This document shows positions 21,111 through 32,280 of a stretch of DNA of 64,000 nucleotides, one piece after another (the first letter of the stretch is position 1; every line of letters begins with the position of its first letter). The notes beneath the pieces were generated by a model. It had not been told where the DNA came from. It did not search any database and saw only the letters and a list, made by a program, of their open reading frames with translations. The stretch spans positions 56,362,828-56,426,827 of the forward strand of contig CM067322.1 of the NCBI GenBank assembly GCA_034231615.1. Reading direction: 5' to 3'. Origin of the DNA: Meghimatium bilineatum. Lineage: Eukaryota > Mollusca > Gastropoda > Stylommatophora > Philomycidae. The position numbers and the translations under genes were made by a program.

Positions 21111-21686
21111 CCATCGATGTACATATTGAAATTGTCACCATGCTCGCCAGCGTTAGGGCTCGCTCATTACCGTCAACACCCGCATGTCGTAGCACGACTA
21201 TAAATGTAAAGTTACAGGTCAGATTATAACCCAAACTGAACCCATTGATAGCGAACGACTTCTGTTTCAAATTTGCGAAGCATGTTTATGTGAGTAACTA
21301 AAAATTCATGCATGAAAATAGTTCTGTGACATCAGCCATGGCTGTGCTTCTCTCACATCCTTCTACGAGTATAAGTAAAGAATTATGATATTAAGGACCA
21401 GTCAGAATAACAAATTCTGCACATGAGCACACATGGTTTGAAAACAAAGAAGCAGAACAATAATTATGTGTTGAAGTTTCTAAATTGACATCCCTACGAC
21501 ACTAAAGCATAATGGATTTTCATGATAATACAGATTGATGAAGTTTCATAACAGAAAGAACGAGAGAAGCACAATTGCATATGGATAGGAAGGGGCTCTT
21601 TTAATATACTATAGAACTGAGAGATATAACGTTTAATAAGGACACTAAGATGTACAGACAACCCTCGCTGTGATGAAAGAACATTC
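21111..21686. other. No recognisable feature
   Basis: No coding, repeat or RNA structure that I can support. Confidence 0.35.
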
Positions 21687-21696
21687 TTTACATGTA

Positions 21697-21976
21697 TTCT
21701 TCTTCTTCTTCTGCGTTCGTTCTCAAACTCCTGCAGATTAGCAGGATGTAGTGCGGAGAACGGAATGCGTTGTGTCATGGTTTACAGCATTGCTGCGATA
21801 TCTGCGTCTTTCGGCCTGACACATCCGACTTCAGCATGGCTTTGGGTCACTGACCCTATATGGGATGGGACAGCCAATTCCATCTCATTACCTCCTTAGT
21901 CGCCTTTTACGACATGCGTGGAAGGTAAAGTGTTGCTATTCTTTGCTCCCCTTTCAGGCCCGGCGTCACACGGACG
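21697..21976 (-). mobile_element. SINE-like element, family S1, 280 bp, with TSD
   Basis: On the minus strand it starts near CGTCCGTGTGACGCCGGGCC, contains GGTCAGTGACCCAAAGCCAT and GATGTGTCAGGCCGAAAG in the middle, and ends GAACGCAGAAGAAGAAG. Flanking decamers TTTACATGTA (21687-21696) and TTTACATATA (21977-21986) differ at one position and fit a target-site duplication. A copy at 58324-58604 is nearly the same length (281 bp). No tRNA-type A/B boxes could be recognised. Confidence 0.8.
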
Positions 21977-22061
21977 TTTACATATATAACTCATAATAGT
22001 AATAATCACTGTCCATCTCAGGTGATCTCAGCAACAGTTTTATTCTTTTGTTATTGCATCT

Positions 22062-22106
22062 CTCTGGTATGTGTGTGTGTGTGTATGTGTGTGTGTGTGT
22101 GTGTAT
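22062..22106. repeat. (GT)n microsatellite
   Basis: About 20 GT units interrupted by a few TA steps. Confidence 0.95.
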
Positions 22107-22339
22107 GACTGAAAGGTCCAATCAAGGCATTATTGACCATAAAAACTGGTGTGTAGTACAGTACTGGGAAATGGTTGATTAATTACCTCCGTCGTTGAGG
22201 TGTCTGAGCGGTAGTTTGTGTTGTATTTTGATTAAAGTAGGGAAAAGTGATATTCATCAACCTCACTAGTTCGTCCTGGTCTATTTGACAACAGTGGAAA
22301 GTTCAGACGACCTGAAATAGTTCAAGATGCAGTGGATGA

Positions 22340-22768
22340 CCAGAACGTATAACTAAGCCTATATCCCAAGAGTTGTGTCTGAATGATCATGTGATATATT
22401 CTTTCCAGAACGTGGACTTCCTTATGGATTCTCTGAGCACTCCGCGATTCTGGGCGAGTTAACCTGCCTCAGCTAGAGATATGTTTAAACAATCTGATAT
22501 ATCACCGCACCATCGACGTCTTGGGCACCATCTTCCCCTGTTTCTGTTAACTCTGCCTTCAGCTATTAATCTTTCCATGCTGTTATGTCAGTTTATATGA
22601 CCAAACAAACACATATTTCGTATTATGATATTGTTAGGAGCCAGCTCTCTTCGACGTTTATTGATCTTAACACTTCTTGATTTCTTGATTTTTCTTTTTA
22701 GCTGTCCATGGTATAAGTAACATTTTTCTGTATTGTTTCCGAATAGACAACTGTGTTGGCATCATAGG
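22340..22768 (-). mobile_element. LINE 3' fragment, family C, minus strand
   Basis: The minus strand reads, with frameshifts, QYRKMLLIPWTAKKKNQEI at about 22700, FGHINWHNSMERLIAEGRV, then a basic block NRNRGRWCPRRRW and LNISLAEAG. This is the same C-terminal segment as the neighbour at 22773-23510 (FGHIKRHDSLEK and RRRW). Two truncated copies of one family lie head to tail. No intact frame. Confidence 0.7.
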
Positions 22769-22772
22769 AATG

Positions 22773-23510
22773 TATCATCATCATCGGGTAGCATATCCTA
22801 AGATGGATGTAGCAGTAATCACAGACTTTCAAAACTTCTGTCAATCTTGAGCTAGTCTTCCTGCTTCTGTTATTGTCATTTTCAGATGGCCTTTAATGTT
22901 TTGTCTCCATCTTCTTCTTGGTCTATTTCTTATTCGTCTCCCTGGCGTCATCCCCTCCATTATGGTCTTCTCTAGGCTATCATGGCGTTTGATATGGCCA
23001 AAATATTGTAGTTGTCTGAAAATAACCGTGATGTTTAGCCAGTTACCCTTTACATTCATTTCTCTCAGGATGGCTAAATTGGTGATCTGTTTTGTCAATG
23101 GTATTCTAAGAATTTTTCTATAACATTATGTTTCAAATGATGTTATATTTTTTCCCACGTTGTTGGTGATTGTCCAGGGTCATATGTTTTCCATTTGTAT
23201 CAGCTTCTTTGACACGATAGCCAACATCCTTCTTACTTCTTCATTGCAATCACCGTTACTGTTGATAAAAGAACCAAGGTATTCAAAACTGGTTACTCTT
23301 TCTAATTCGCTGCTGTTGATACTGATTGAAAACTTGGTAGTGATCTTGTTGCTTGTCATAATCTTGATCTCGCTTCCATTCAGAAAAATGTTTTGTTTTT
23401 CAATATGTTCTTTGATGGAGATTATGTGTTCAAGACCTGCTTGACTGTGTGCCGATAATGTTGTATCATTATCATATATTAGTTCTGGTATCTCGTGACC
23501 TCCGATGTTG
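22773..23510 (-). mobile_element. LINE 3' fragment, family C, minus strand
   Basis: From about 23480 leftward the minus strand reads palm-to-thumb sequence: LEHIISIKEHIEK, LNGSEIKIMTSNKITTKFSI, SFEYLGSFINSNGDC, NEEVRRML. Then, after an internal deletion, comes the frame 23098-22841 with LQYFGHIKRHDSLEKTIMEG, NRPRRRWRQNI and ITEAGRLAQD. It ends in a (GAT)n tail at 22773-22785. EN and most RT are absent. RTE-like by the very short 3' region ending in a triplet repeat. Confidence 0.75.
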
Positions 23511-24254
23511 GGCCGAAGTTCTCTCTCGGTTTGTCATTTCTTACATTCCAGTAGGATTGTATGGTATCAGAAAATCCTTGCGAAGGGAAGTAATCAAGAT
23601 TGAGAAAATAAAATATCTGATTGTAATGTTTATGTCCCCCTGTTGCTATAACATTTGAACCCAATGTCAGTAAATTTCACAAAGCAAATTTGCAGATAAA
23701 TTTTTTTTAGTAAACAAATGCCAACAGTTCTATATTACGTGTAGCATTTAATTTTTCATGTGGTAGAGTTATAAGCTCAAACACATTTTCCAACATACAA
23801 GTAGAGCCAGTCCAGCACGTGACATCTTGATGTTTATTCATAAGCTAAGATGTTCATGGCAAAGTAAAACAATTGGGCTTGATACTGTTCATGATCTGTG
23901 TTATTTACACAGGCCATAGAGCTAACCCATGTTACATTACTGCTAAATCACACACAAACCTTCAGTGATTCAGAGATTAGCTCAGTTGTCCGTTAATGCT
24001 GTCATAGAGTGATATAGGCGATCAGAATCGCGTATTCAAAAAAAGTTTAGTTGCTTATTTTACCCCCCTTCCCCCCACACGCACGAACGTACGCACATAC
24101 ACACGCACGCAAGCACGCGCGCATGTGATGCTACCGTAGTTGGAAGTAGCTATACATGACAGCCAATCATATCATTCAACACATTCGCCATTTTGTATCT
24201 ATCGAAACATGGACTGCAAGTCTGTCACAATAACTGTCTTAATAAATCATGTTC
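23511..24254. other. No recognisable feature except a short C-rich/CA tract
   Basis: 24063-24125 is a run of CCCC and (AC/GC)n words. The rest is A+T-rich without coding evidence. Confidence 0.35.
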
Positions 24255-24415
24255 AAGAGAGTCATATATGGGCGACGGTAACTGTCTCTGCTATGGTAAA
24301 TACAGTTCCAGAGAGTCACATGTGGGGCGACGGTAACTGTCTCTGCTATGGTAAATACAGTTCCAGAGAGTCACATTTGGGGCGACGGTAACTTTCTCTG
24401 CTATGGTAGATCAAA
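24255..24415. repeat. 55-bp tandem array, three copies
   Basis: AGAGAGTCACATGTGGGGCG, then ACGGTAACTGTCTCTGCTAT, then GGTAAATACAGTTCC. The first and last copies are diverged. Confidence 0.85.
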
Positions 24416-24474
24416 TGTAAAAATTGTTGTAGAATGTTGAAGTTACAAAAAGAGCAGATGCGAACAGCGATCAC

Positions 24475-24690
24475 CATCTTCATTTTCTGAGTTCGTTCTC
24501 AAGCTCCTGAAGGTTAGCATGATGTAATTTGAACAAAAATATGGGGTCAGTCACGGTTTACAGCGTGGCTGTGATATCTATACAAGTGAACCTGAAACCC
24601 TCGAACTCAACATGGTATTTGGATCTCTTTGACCTTTATGATAGAATACTCACTTTCACTTCCAAATCTCCTTAGTAGTGTCATGAGCTA
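24475..24690 (-). mobile_element. SINE-like element, family S1, old copy
   Basis: Minus-strand order matches S1: a stretch like CCAAATACCATGTTGAG in the position of CCAAAGCCATGCTGAAG, then ATATCACAGCCACGCTGTAA, then GAACGAACTCAGAAAATGAAG in place of the GAA tail. It is heavily diverged, so boundaries are approximate. Confidence 0.55.
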
Positions 24691-24894
24691 TGCATTACAC
24701 ATAGATCACAATGATAGTCTTTTTTCCCCTCTGAAATGCTCTGCATACTTTTTTGATGAGATCGAACATTTCATTTGAATACCTCTGGTGTTTACATCAA
24801 ATAGAAGGTGAGTAAAATATGGCGTGTGTGCCAAATGAAACCAACCACGCCATGTTTACTGATACGCAAGGTGGATTTAAAAGCACTATGTACT

Positions 24895-26365
24895 CTGACA
24901 TACACGCTGTCATGCTGACATACACGCTGTCATGCTGACATACACGCTGTTCTAATGACTTGCACTCTGTCCTACCGGCATGCTCAATGTCCCACTAGCA
25001 TATACACCGTCCTACTGGCATATACACCGACCTACTGGCATATACACCGTCCGACTGACTTACACAATGTCCTACTGGCGTACACGTGGTATTACTGTCA
25101 TACACGCGGTCTTAATCGCATACAAACTGTTCTACTGAAATACACAATACTACTGACACACACAATGTCCTACTGACAAACACACTGTCCTACCGACATA
25201 CAGACAGTCCGACTGACACACACGGTTTCTACTGAAATACGTGCTGGCCTAATGGCATATACACTGTCGTACTGATATACACAGTGTTTGTCTAAAATAC
25301 ACAATGTCCTACTGACATACACACAGTTCTACTGTCATACAAACTGTCCTACTGACATGTTGACATATCACTTATCCTATTTACATACATACAGTCCTCC
25401 TGACATATACACTGTGCTACTTTTATACGCACTGCCCTACGGATATACACCCTGTCCTACTGGCACACGCATTATCCTACTGATATACACGCTGCCCTAC
25501 TGACATACACACTGTCCTACTGACATACATCATGCCTTACTGACATAACGATGTCCTATTGACATATATCATGTCTTACTGACATAACGATGTCCTATTG
25601 ACATATATCATGTCTTACTGACATACGCATTGTCCTACTGGCATATATCATGTCTTACTGACATACGCATTGTCCTACTGGCATATATCATGACTTACTG
25701 ACATACGCATTGTCCTACTGGCATATATCATGACTTACTGACATACGCATTGTCCTACTGGCATATATCATGACTTACTGACATACGCATTGTCCTACTG
25801 GCATATACAATGTCCTACTGATACACACTGGTCTACTGGTATACGCGCTGGCCTACTGACATATATTTTGTCTTATTCACATACATACAGCCCTACTGAC
25901 ATACACACTGTCCTACTGATACACACTGGCCTACTGATACACACTGGCCTACTGATACACACTGGCCTACTGGTATACGCGCTGGCCTACTGACATATAT
26001 TTTGTCTTATTCACATACATACAGCCCTACTGACATACACACTGTGCTACTCGCATACATCATGTCTTACTGACATACACACTGTCCTCCACATTGGTCT
26101 AATGGCATTCACACTGGCCTACTGACATAAATACTGTCCTACTGATGTACACTCTGCCCTTCTGAAATACACACTTTTCTACTGACATGCACAATGTTAT
26201 ATTGGCATACATTGTCCTATTGACATAAACAGTATTCAACTGGTATACATACTAGTCTACAGGTATGCACACTGTCCTACTGACATACATACTACCCTAC
26301 TGACACACTGTCCTGTTGATATACACTGTCATACTTGGCATACACACTGTTCTTCTTGTATACCT
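24895..26365. repeat. ~20-bp tandem array, about 70 units
   Basis: The basic word is TACTGACATACACACTGTCC with many variants. Higher-order blocks are visible: a 40-bp dimer (TACGCATTGTCCTACTGGCA plus TATATCATGACTTACTGACA) repeated about five times at 25610-25800, and a longer block ending ACATACAGCCCTACTGACAT duplicated about 150 bp apart (about 25885 and 26012). Confidence 0.9.
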
Positions 26366-26586
26366 GCTTAGAAAAAAACTACATGGAGCTCCAAGGTACT
26401 TATAAGGGAAATGCTCAATCCGGCCTGACGAACCTAAACGATTGCCCACCTCTGTTCTAGCTTATATAGACGAGACTTGTAATACTACTGCAAACCTTTG
26501 TAATGTCAAATATAAACCCAATTATCTTCATGTGCTAAATTTTATCTATACTTAACATGATGTCAGTTCCATTTGATGCACAATCG

Positions 26587-26589
<3 letters not shown>

Positions 26590-26652
<63 letters not shown>
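26590..26652. repeat. (TA)n microsatellite
   Basis: About 31 TA units without interruption. Confidence 0.97.
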
Positions 26653-26653
<1 letters not shown>

Positions 26654-26663
26654 TCACTGCGCA

Positions 26664-26800
26664 AAACTGAAATCCAGCAGGTAAACCGTGAAACGGGGTA
26701 TTGAAGTTTTGCTAATAAAAAGTTTAATTAGATAAACTTCATTACCCCGTTTCAAGCGTTACTTATTGGTGTACAGTTTTACTGCAGTTCTGCATTTAAT
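26664..26800. mobile_element. Hairpin element related to 42.1-kb repeat
   Basis: GCAAAACTGAAATCCA at 26668 also occurs at 42112. GTGAAACGGGGTATTGAAGT (26688) is inverted as AACTTCATTACCCCGTTTCA (26734), so the centre folds. In the 42-kb copy the equivalent words are GGAACAGGGTAATGAGATTT and AATTACCCTGCTCC, further apart. Confidence 0.5.
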
Positions 26801-26844
26801 CAGAATATCAAAAACCACTCGTGGCAGTGGTGAAACCGCGTGTA

Positions 26845-27090
26845 ACAAGACATGACTCACTTTCTAAAACTATTTTGAGAGGAACGGTCGAGGGAGAAAG
26901 AAGATGAGACGGACAAAGATATTTATGGATTGATAAAATCAAGGAATGGTCTGGGCATAATTTATTCTTACACTCCTTCAAATGACTGAGAATAGAGATG
27001 TTTGGAGGTGTTTTTGTGCTGATGTCTCCAATGTAGAACCCCAACGTCCCTAGGCAGGTTATGGGTAGTATTATTATTATTAATAATATC
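26845..27090 (+). mobile_element. LINE 3' end with (TTA)n tail
   Basis: Reads, with frameshifts, DSLSKTILRGTVEGERRR, then a basic stretch, YLWIDKIKEWSGHN and LQMTENRD. It is equivalent to the C-terminal segment at 1471-1737. It ends in TATTATTATTATTAATAATA near 27070-27088, directly abutting the 3' end of the minus-strand LINE at 27092. Confidence 0.65.
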
Positions 27091-27091
27091 T

Positions 27092-29217
27092 AATCTCGAA
27101 TTTATTGAGTTTTACGCGATCCACCTTCATAGCCTCTGGACATTGTTATTTGCTTGTTGTTTCCAGGATAAAAGCCTCTTTGGGACGAGGCAGGGCACTT
27201 TCAATCTTGGCTATGTTCTTGTTGTTTACGTTCGAGCGTTTGGAGACTTTTAGAATGCATCCCGTTGTTGCTGTTGTCGATACCCAAATGCTGTTGAGTA
27301 ATTCTGCAGCTCTTGTCTGCACAATGCCAATCTTAGAAAAGTGCAGATCCTCTGAAGTTGACGTCGTGATCCATACAGTAGATTAGTGACTGCTAAGGGT
27401 GTCTGAAACAGTTTTTTTCTTGGCAGTTGAAAGGTAAGGGCAGTCAATAAGGAGGTGTTCCGCTGTTTCATTGGGATGAGCTCAGTGTTTACAAATGGAT
27501 AGTTGTAGAATTTGATACGGTTGTAAATGGCTACTCACCCTTGCATGCCCTGTTCGAAAATGAAAGGTAAGAGATTGGTTTCTCCTGATTTGTTTATGTG
27601 GTCATTGTCCTTTGGCCGTGTGATTTCACTAAATACATTACAAGTCAGGCCATTTGCCCTATGATCAGCCATATTTCCCAGGAGTTGTTTCTGAGAAACT
27701 GTTTTACTGTTCCCACACTACAAGGTCTTTCGTTTTGCTGTTCTGAGGCGCATTTTTTTTAACAAGTCTCTCTGTTCCTGTATTTCTTGCTAATGTGCTA
27801 TGTCAAGGGATCCATTGAATGATAACATTGATTGGATATGCGGAGATAGTTTGTGCGCTTATCTTGCTTTGCGGAGAATGTCTTGATTTTCGTATGAGGT
27901 ATGTTAAAGTGCTTACAAAACTGACATAGTGTCTGTAAAAATGATTATGTCTGATGATTTTTGCTTCATGAAATTAAACTGTTGGTGTATTAACTCAATG
28001 GCTGTCTTGATGGCTTCAGCCTCTGCTTCGTAATTTGAGCATTTTTCACGACACGTCATAGAACTCGTAGGCAGATCCATCAGAGTATCGTGTATGGAAG
28101 CCATATCCTCCAAAACAGGTGATATTGAAAGCCGATCCATCAGTGTAGGTCTTTTATTACTGATGATGGGTAACTGTTTATGGTTTCTATGACGCATGTC
28201 CTAAGGATTGTTGGTAGTGCTTCCTCATTGGTTGTTGTAACTAGTACGTTTGTTTGGATAATTGGTTGTTGCAAGTTCTCCCAAGGGGATAGTCCGAGGT
28301 ATTTGTTTTCCTGTTCTCTCTCTTACGGTAGATGTTGTTTGTCATCTTCCTTTTCAGATATATCCAGTAGAGACAATTGTTTTAGTCATTTTGTTTGCTT
28401 CCAAGTGTCAATATGTATGTACTAGCTAGTTTCTTAATGAGGTTTCCGCATTTACTTGTTTTTCTCTAAGATTTTCTGTGTGGTCTTTTAGTGTTAGTTG
28501 TCTGTCTAGTTTTACTCCAAGATATACATGATTTCTTGCTTTGTTAATATTGCCCCACTCATTTTGATTTTGACAGAACTTTTGGCTGTTTTTTTTTTAC
28601 TTCGGGAGAAAATAATTTAAGCAGTTATCCGTGTATTGATATTTTAGTTTCCACAATTCACAATATACTGAGATTGTGAGAAAAGTTTGTTGATATTTGC
28701 AGTTGCCAGGATGATATATTTATCAGTGTTTCAGATAGCACGGCCGTCATCGCTTTTAACACATTGGGATGATTCGCCAGATCATCAGCGAAAATAATAA
28801 AGAGTCTGCAGCTTAGAGGGGGAGGGGCTGAAGAACAGTCCCTCATCCAGTGTTCTTTTCCGTGATAGTGTACCGACGTAGCTGGTGGCATTGTTTCTGT
28901 TTGTCATGAAAGCCTGTATCAATTTAAATATCTTCCCACTTATTCCAATTCTCCTCATCTTCAGCGAAAGTCACTTTCCCCAGACTTAGTCATAGGCTTG
29001 CTCAGGATCAATGAACACTGCAAATGTTTTTTTTATCTCTTGGAAACCACACATTACAGTTTGTGTGAATATGAAGAGAGGGTCATATGTGCGACATTTG
29101 TGCCTAAATCCTGCTTGGTTATTACTTAGACAGTCATGTTCTTCCATCCACCAGGATAGTCTGTTGCTAATTATTCTCACAACCAGCTTGACTATGCATG
29201 AGGTTATGGATATGGGT
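27092..29217 (-). mobile_element. RNase H-bearing LINE, minus strand, main part
   Basis: Reading leftward on the minus strand: SYRPISITSCIVKLVVRIIS (RT, 29225-29165), NNQAGFRHKCRTYDPLFIFT, FAVFIDPEQAYD (motif A position, about 29000), GNINKARNHVYLGVKLDRQL (28560-28500), then RNase H-like SNYEAEAEAIKTAIELI and IIIFTDTMSVLQTL (28060-27910), and a C-terminal knuckle NETAEHLLIDC (27475-27440). Domain order fits I/Nimb/R1-like LINEs. Many stops and frameshifts; the RT motif C Asp pair is lost. It is the same broad type as the fragment at 1-958. The 5' part continues at 29692 beyond an insertion. Confidence 0.75.
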
Positions 29218-29222
29218 CTATA

Positions 29223-29686
29223 ACTCTTACAGCTAACGGGAATTGAACCAGGTCTGTTCTAGAGATACCGAATTGCCTTGCAATTCAAGTAAACAGGTTT
29301 GCCGTACGAGCAACCACATCCCTCCAAAAAAGATGTGATGTTCTGTGTCTATGTTATTTATGTTAACAAGAAGACCTTTAGGTCCTTATAGTACGAATAT
29401 GAATGTTCTATGTTTGTGTTACTGAGGATACTTAAATACTTTTACGGGGTGCTCGTTGATGTTGTAATAGTCCTTGTCGCAATGGGTCCGTTCTCAATGA
29501 CTTGAGTACACAGATTAAATGTCTTGACAATATCACATCTTTTTCTGAGAATAGGATGATCAAGTACTGTAAACCTGTTTACTTGAATTGCAAGGCGATT
29601 CGATGCCATTAGAACAGACGTCGTTCGATTCCCGTCAGCAGTAAGAGTTGTTTTTATTTATCTTCATGCTTCCTACTTGAATTAGC
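29223..29686. mobile_element. 464-bp insertion with inverted arms and tRNA B-box-like motif
   Basis: The insertion splits the LINE RT between KHQKS and YRPIS and is flanked by CTATA at 29218-29222 and 29687-29691, a candidate 5-bp duplication. ACTCTTACAGCTAACGGGAA at 29223 and the inverted copy near 29630-29648 begin arms of ~80 bp at roughly 80% identity; 38 bp lie outside the right arm. The right arm contains GTTCGATTCCCG (29616-29627), a match to the polymerase III B box/T-loop. It may be a foldback MITE or two inverted tRNA-derived SINE parts. Confidence 0.55.
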
Positions 29687-29691
29687 CTATA

Positions 29692-29853
29692 GATTTTTGG
29701 TGTTTGTCCAGTTTTTCTTTTTTAATAATGGGGTTGATTGTTGTTGTGAGCCATGATGAGGGCATCTTTCCCTTCTTCCACGTTCTATTAATAAACCATA
29801 GAAATATTACTTTTGCATTTGGTCCCAGCTTACATATCATTTCATTTTTAATT
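29692..29853 (-). mobile_element. RNase H-bearing LINE, RT N-terminal part
   Basis: The minus strand encodes KNEMICKLGPNAKVIFLWFI, NRTWKKGKMPSSW, TTTINPIIKKEKLDKHQKS, the segment that precedes SYRPIS in non-LTR RTs. It is contiguous in meaning with 29217 after removing the 464-bp insert. Its upstream side is cut by a SINE at 29853. Confidence 0.8.
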
Positions 29854-30014
29854 TCTTCTTCTTCTCCAGCTTTTATTCTCAAACTCCCACTAGATCTCTT
29901 GTAGTAGGACAATATCCCTGCTAGATTTCCAGTAGGATGTTGTCCAGAGAATGAAAATACGTTGTGTCGCCGTTTTATTAGCGCCAATGTTCCTAAACAT
30001 CTGACTCGGCGGGG
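29853..30014 (-). mobile_element. SINE-like element, family S2
   Basis: On the minus strand: CCGCCGAGTCAGATG, ACATTGGCGCTAATAAAACG, GCGACACAACG, ACATCCTACTGGAAATC, GGGAGTTTGAGAATAAAAGC and a GAAGAAGAAG tail. Length ~160 bp matches the copies at 57620-57776 and 59317-59471. It sits inside or beside the RNase H LINE, hence is younger than it. Confidence 0.8.
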
Positions 30015-30124
30015 AATTTTTTTATTTGCTCTGGTACTAAAGTTTTGTTTATAGAAAATTTGCACAATGCCAGATTAAGTTCTTGGAACGAAGTAAATAG
30101 TTAGCCTCCTATCTTAATCAGGAA

Positions 30125-30450
30125 ATGACATTTCCCATGTCCCAAGGAAACATCGCAAACATCGTGTCAAAAGTATTTTTTGCTGATGGCCCTGCCATCT
30201 GTACCACTGATAACTATCCCATCCTGGCAACTGCAAATATCAACAGACTCCTGATAATCTCAGTATATGTGAATTGTGGATACACGGAAAACTGCTTACC
30301 CTATTTTCTCACGAAATCACAAAACAGCCAAAATATCTGTCAAAATCAAAATTAGTGGGGCAATATTAATAAAGGAAGAACCCTGTACAACTTGGAGTAA
30401 AACTAGACAGACAACTAACTCTAAAAGACTAGACTTTACTTTGATATTAC
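30125..30450 (+). mobile_element. RNase H-clade LINE fragment, plus strand
   Basis: SKVFFADGPAICTTDNYPIL covers RT motif C, here ADG instead of ADD, so catalytically dead. It is followed by ANINRLL, NHKTAKISVKIKISGAILIK and, in another frame, KARxxxLGVKLDRQLTL-like sequence. The same protein segment is found on the minus strand at 28800-28500, so this is a second copy in opposite orientation. Confidence 0.65.
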
Positions 30451-30729
30451 AAAGGATGGACTTCTTCATATCCAATCTTTCATATTCGTCCTATTTGACA
30501 TGCATAGCATATACAAATATGCAAAAATCTAGAGATCGATGTATCTAGACCTATTTGTCCTGCTTGTAAGAATTTTCACTTTTTAATTGTCAACTCTTGA
30601 TAAGAAATAACAGGTTACATGGCATAAAAACTGCATAAACTTTGTACATATTAGCTATAAATTAATTAATTTGAAATGTTATAGGATGCTATATATGTCT
30701 ACTGTGTCTAGAAGAATTTTATGTCGTTC

Positions 30730-31190
30730 ATCTTATGTTTTAGATGTATCCATGTATACAAATAGACAGTCGTTAATCTTACTTTGCCACACAATTCATT
30801 TTCTCATATGGGATTGCATTAACCTGACTGTTAATGTTGTTAATTTACACATACAGTATATGCTATATTTAATCTCTTATTTCAAACGTATCTATGTGCA
30901 CACATAAAATATCATTATCTATCATTAATACATTTGTCTATTTACACACAAAATTTGTTGTTAGTTTAGTTTCACATTACTGAGTGTGCTCATTTACACA
31001 GACTGCTATTAATCTGGTTTTTATAAATGTATTCATTTACACAGACTGTCGTTGATAAACTTTGTCTATTTACGTAGAAAAATGTGTGGTTAATTTCACA
31101 TTGCTAACTTTGCCCATTTGCATAAATACGCGGTCGTTAATGTGAAGTTGCTAAAAATCACATTTAGACAAGTAGGTTATCGCCAATCCC
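30730..31190. repeat. Degenerate ~50-55 bp repeats
   Basis: Words such as ATTTACACAGACTGTCGTTG, CTGCTATTAATCTG and TTGTCTATTTACACA recur about eight times with strong divergence. Confidence 0.55.
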
Positions 31191-31639
31191 CCATTGTTAA
31201 ACGTATAACATTACACAAAAGTACTATGTAAAATTAGCCGTAATGTCCTAAACTTGGCACAGAAACAAAGAGCTTTCGACCATAAACCTCAAACAGTGTC
31301 GCAATTAAGAAGGCACATGACCTATACAGGCAGTATGACAATTAATGCGAATACAATAACTTATTATCACGAGGACCAGGCAGGAACGGTTTTGTATTTC
31401 TTAACGGTCTCAACTTAGAATTGGCAGGATCCAGGTGTATGCTAAACTCTGGGAAGCCATAAATGTTTCTGGTCTCTTTAGTCACCGAAAATATGAGCAA
31501 GATAGAACTTATATAGTATCTCTAGCCGATATTTAGAATGTTTCTTTAACTTAAAAACTCTTACAACTATTTACTGCAGCGATGGCTCTAAACGATTCCG
31601 TGAGCTGAACTTAGCAATTTGTTTTTGAGCATATTAGCT
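31191..31639. other. No recognisable feature
   Basis: No coding or repeat structure that I can support. Confidence 0.35.
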
Positions 31640-31895
31640 CGTATATTGCTGAGGTTCAAAGGGAGTGGGTGGGGGGGGTTGTGGTAGATTAGCGATAATA
31701 TTACCTGCCATGCATGCAGTAAAAGACAACTAAACATGTTCCGGGGTGGAGTTGGTTATCCCATATCATTAATGGTCAAAGCGATCTATACGACATTCTG
31801 AAGACGGATATATTAGACCGTAAAGCGCAGATATTGCAAAGCTGTAAACCATTACACAACGCATTCTGTACTCAGTATCACCACCAAAAAAAAAA
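31640..31895 (+). mobile_element. SINE-like element, family S1, old copy
   Basis: Order matches S1: TTACCTGCCATGCATGCAGT, GGGTGGAGTTGG, GACCGTAAAGCGCAGATATT, GCTGTAAACCATTACACAAC, GCATTCTG. It ends in an A-run at 31887-31900 instead of the (GAA)n tail. Boundaries are approximate. Confidence 0.65.
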
Positions 31896-32280
31896 AAAAA
31901 TGATTCCATATCCTATTCAAGATGTAACCATTTGCCAGCCATATTCTGCTTATCTCTGTTGAACTTCCTCCATTTGATCTTATCATTGTTCCTAAGAACA
32001 TGAATACATTTGTTGGACCTGTTTTATATTGAGTCATTCACTTTGATCTTCCACACTGGAGGATTTTATTTTTTACAAAACATCCACTACTTGACTTCTT
32101 GTTATGTAAGGAAAAAAAACCGTTGTTTGCCTTTTGTTACTACATTGTTGATCAGTGTTCTTATAGGTCTTTCTCACTTTTAGCAATCAGAACAGTGACA
32201 ACTATATAGTACACATCCTTGTCTGTCACTTTGTTTTTTTAAACGGGTCAAGTTTGGTTGCACACTAGCAAAGATAATGT
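31896..32280. other. No recognisable feature
   Basis: A+T-rich approach to the 37-bp array. Only the final word, GATAATGTTTATTGTCAATA, partly matches the array unit and shows its left boundary. Confidence 0.4.

Noticed and set aside
29600..29650. Genuine tRNA gene
   Set aside because: Only the B-box/T-loop word GTTCGATTCCCG fits; no acceptor stem partner or A box at the right distance.
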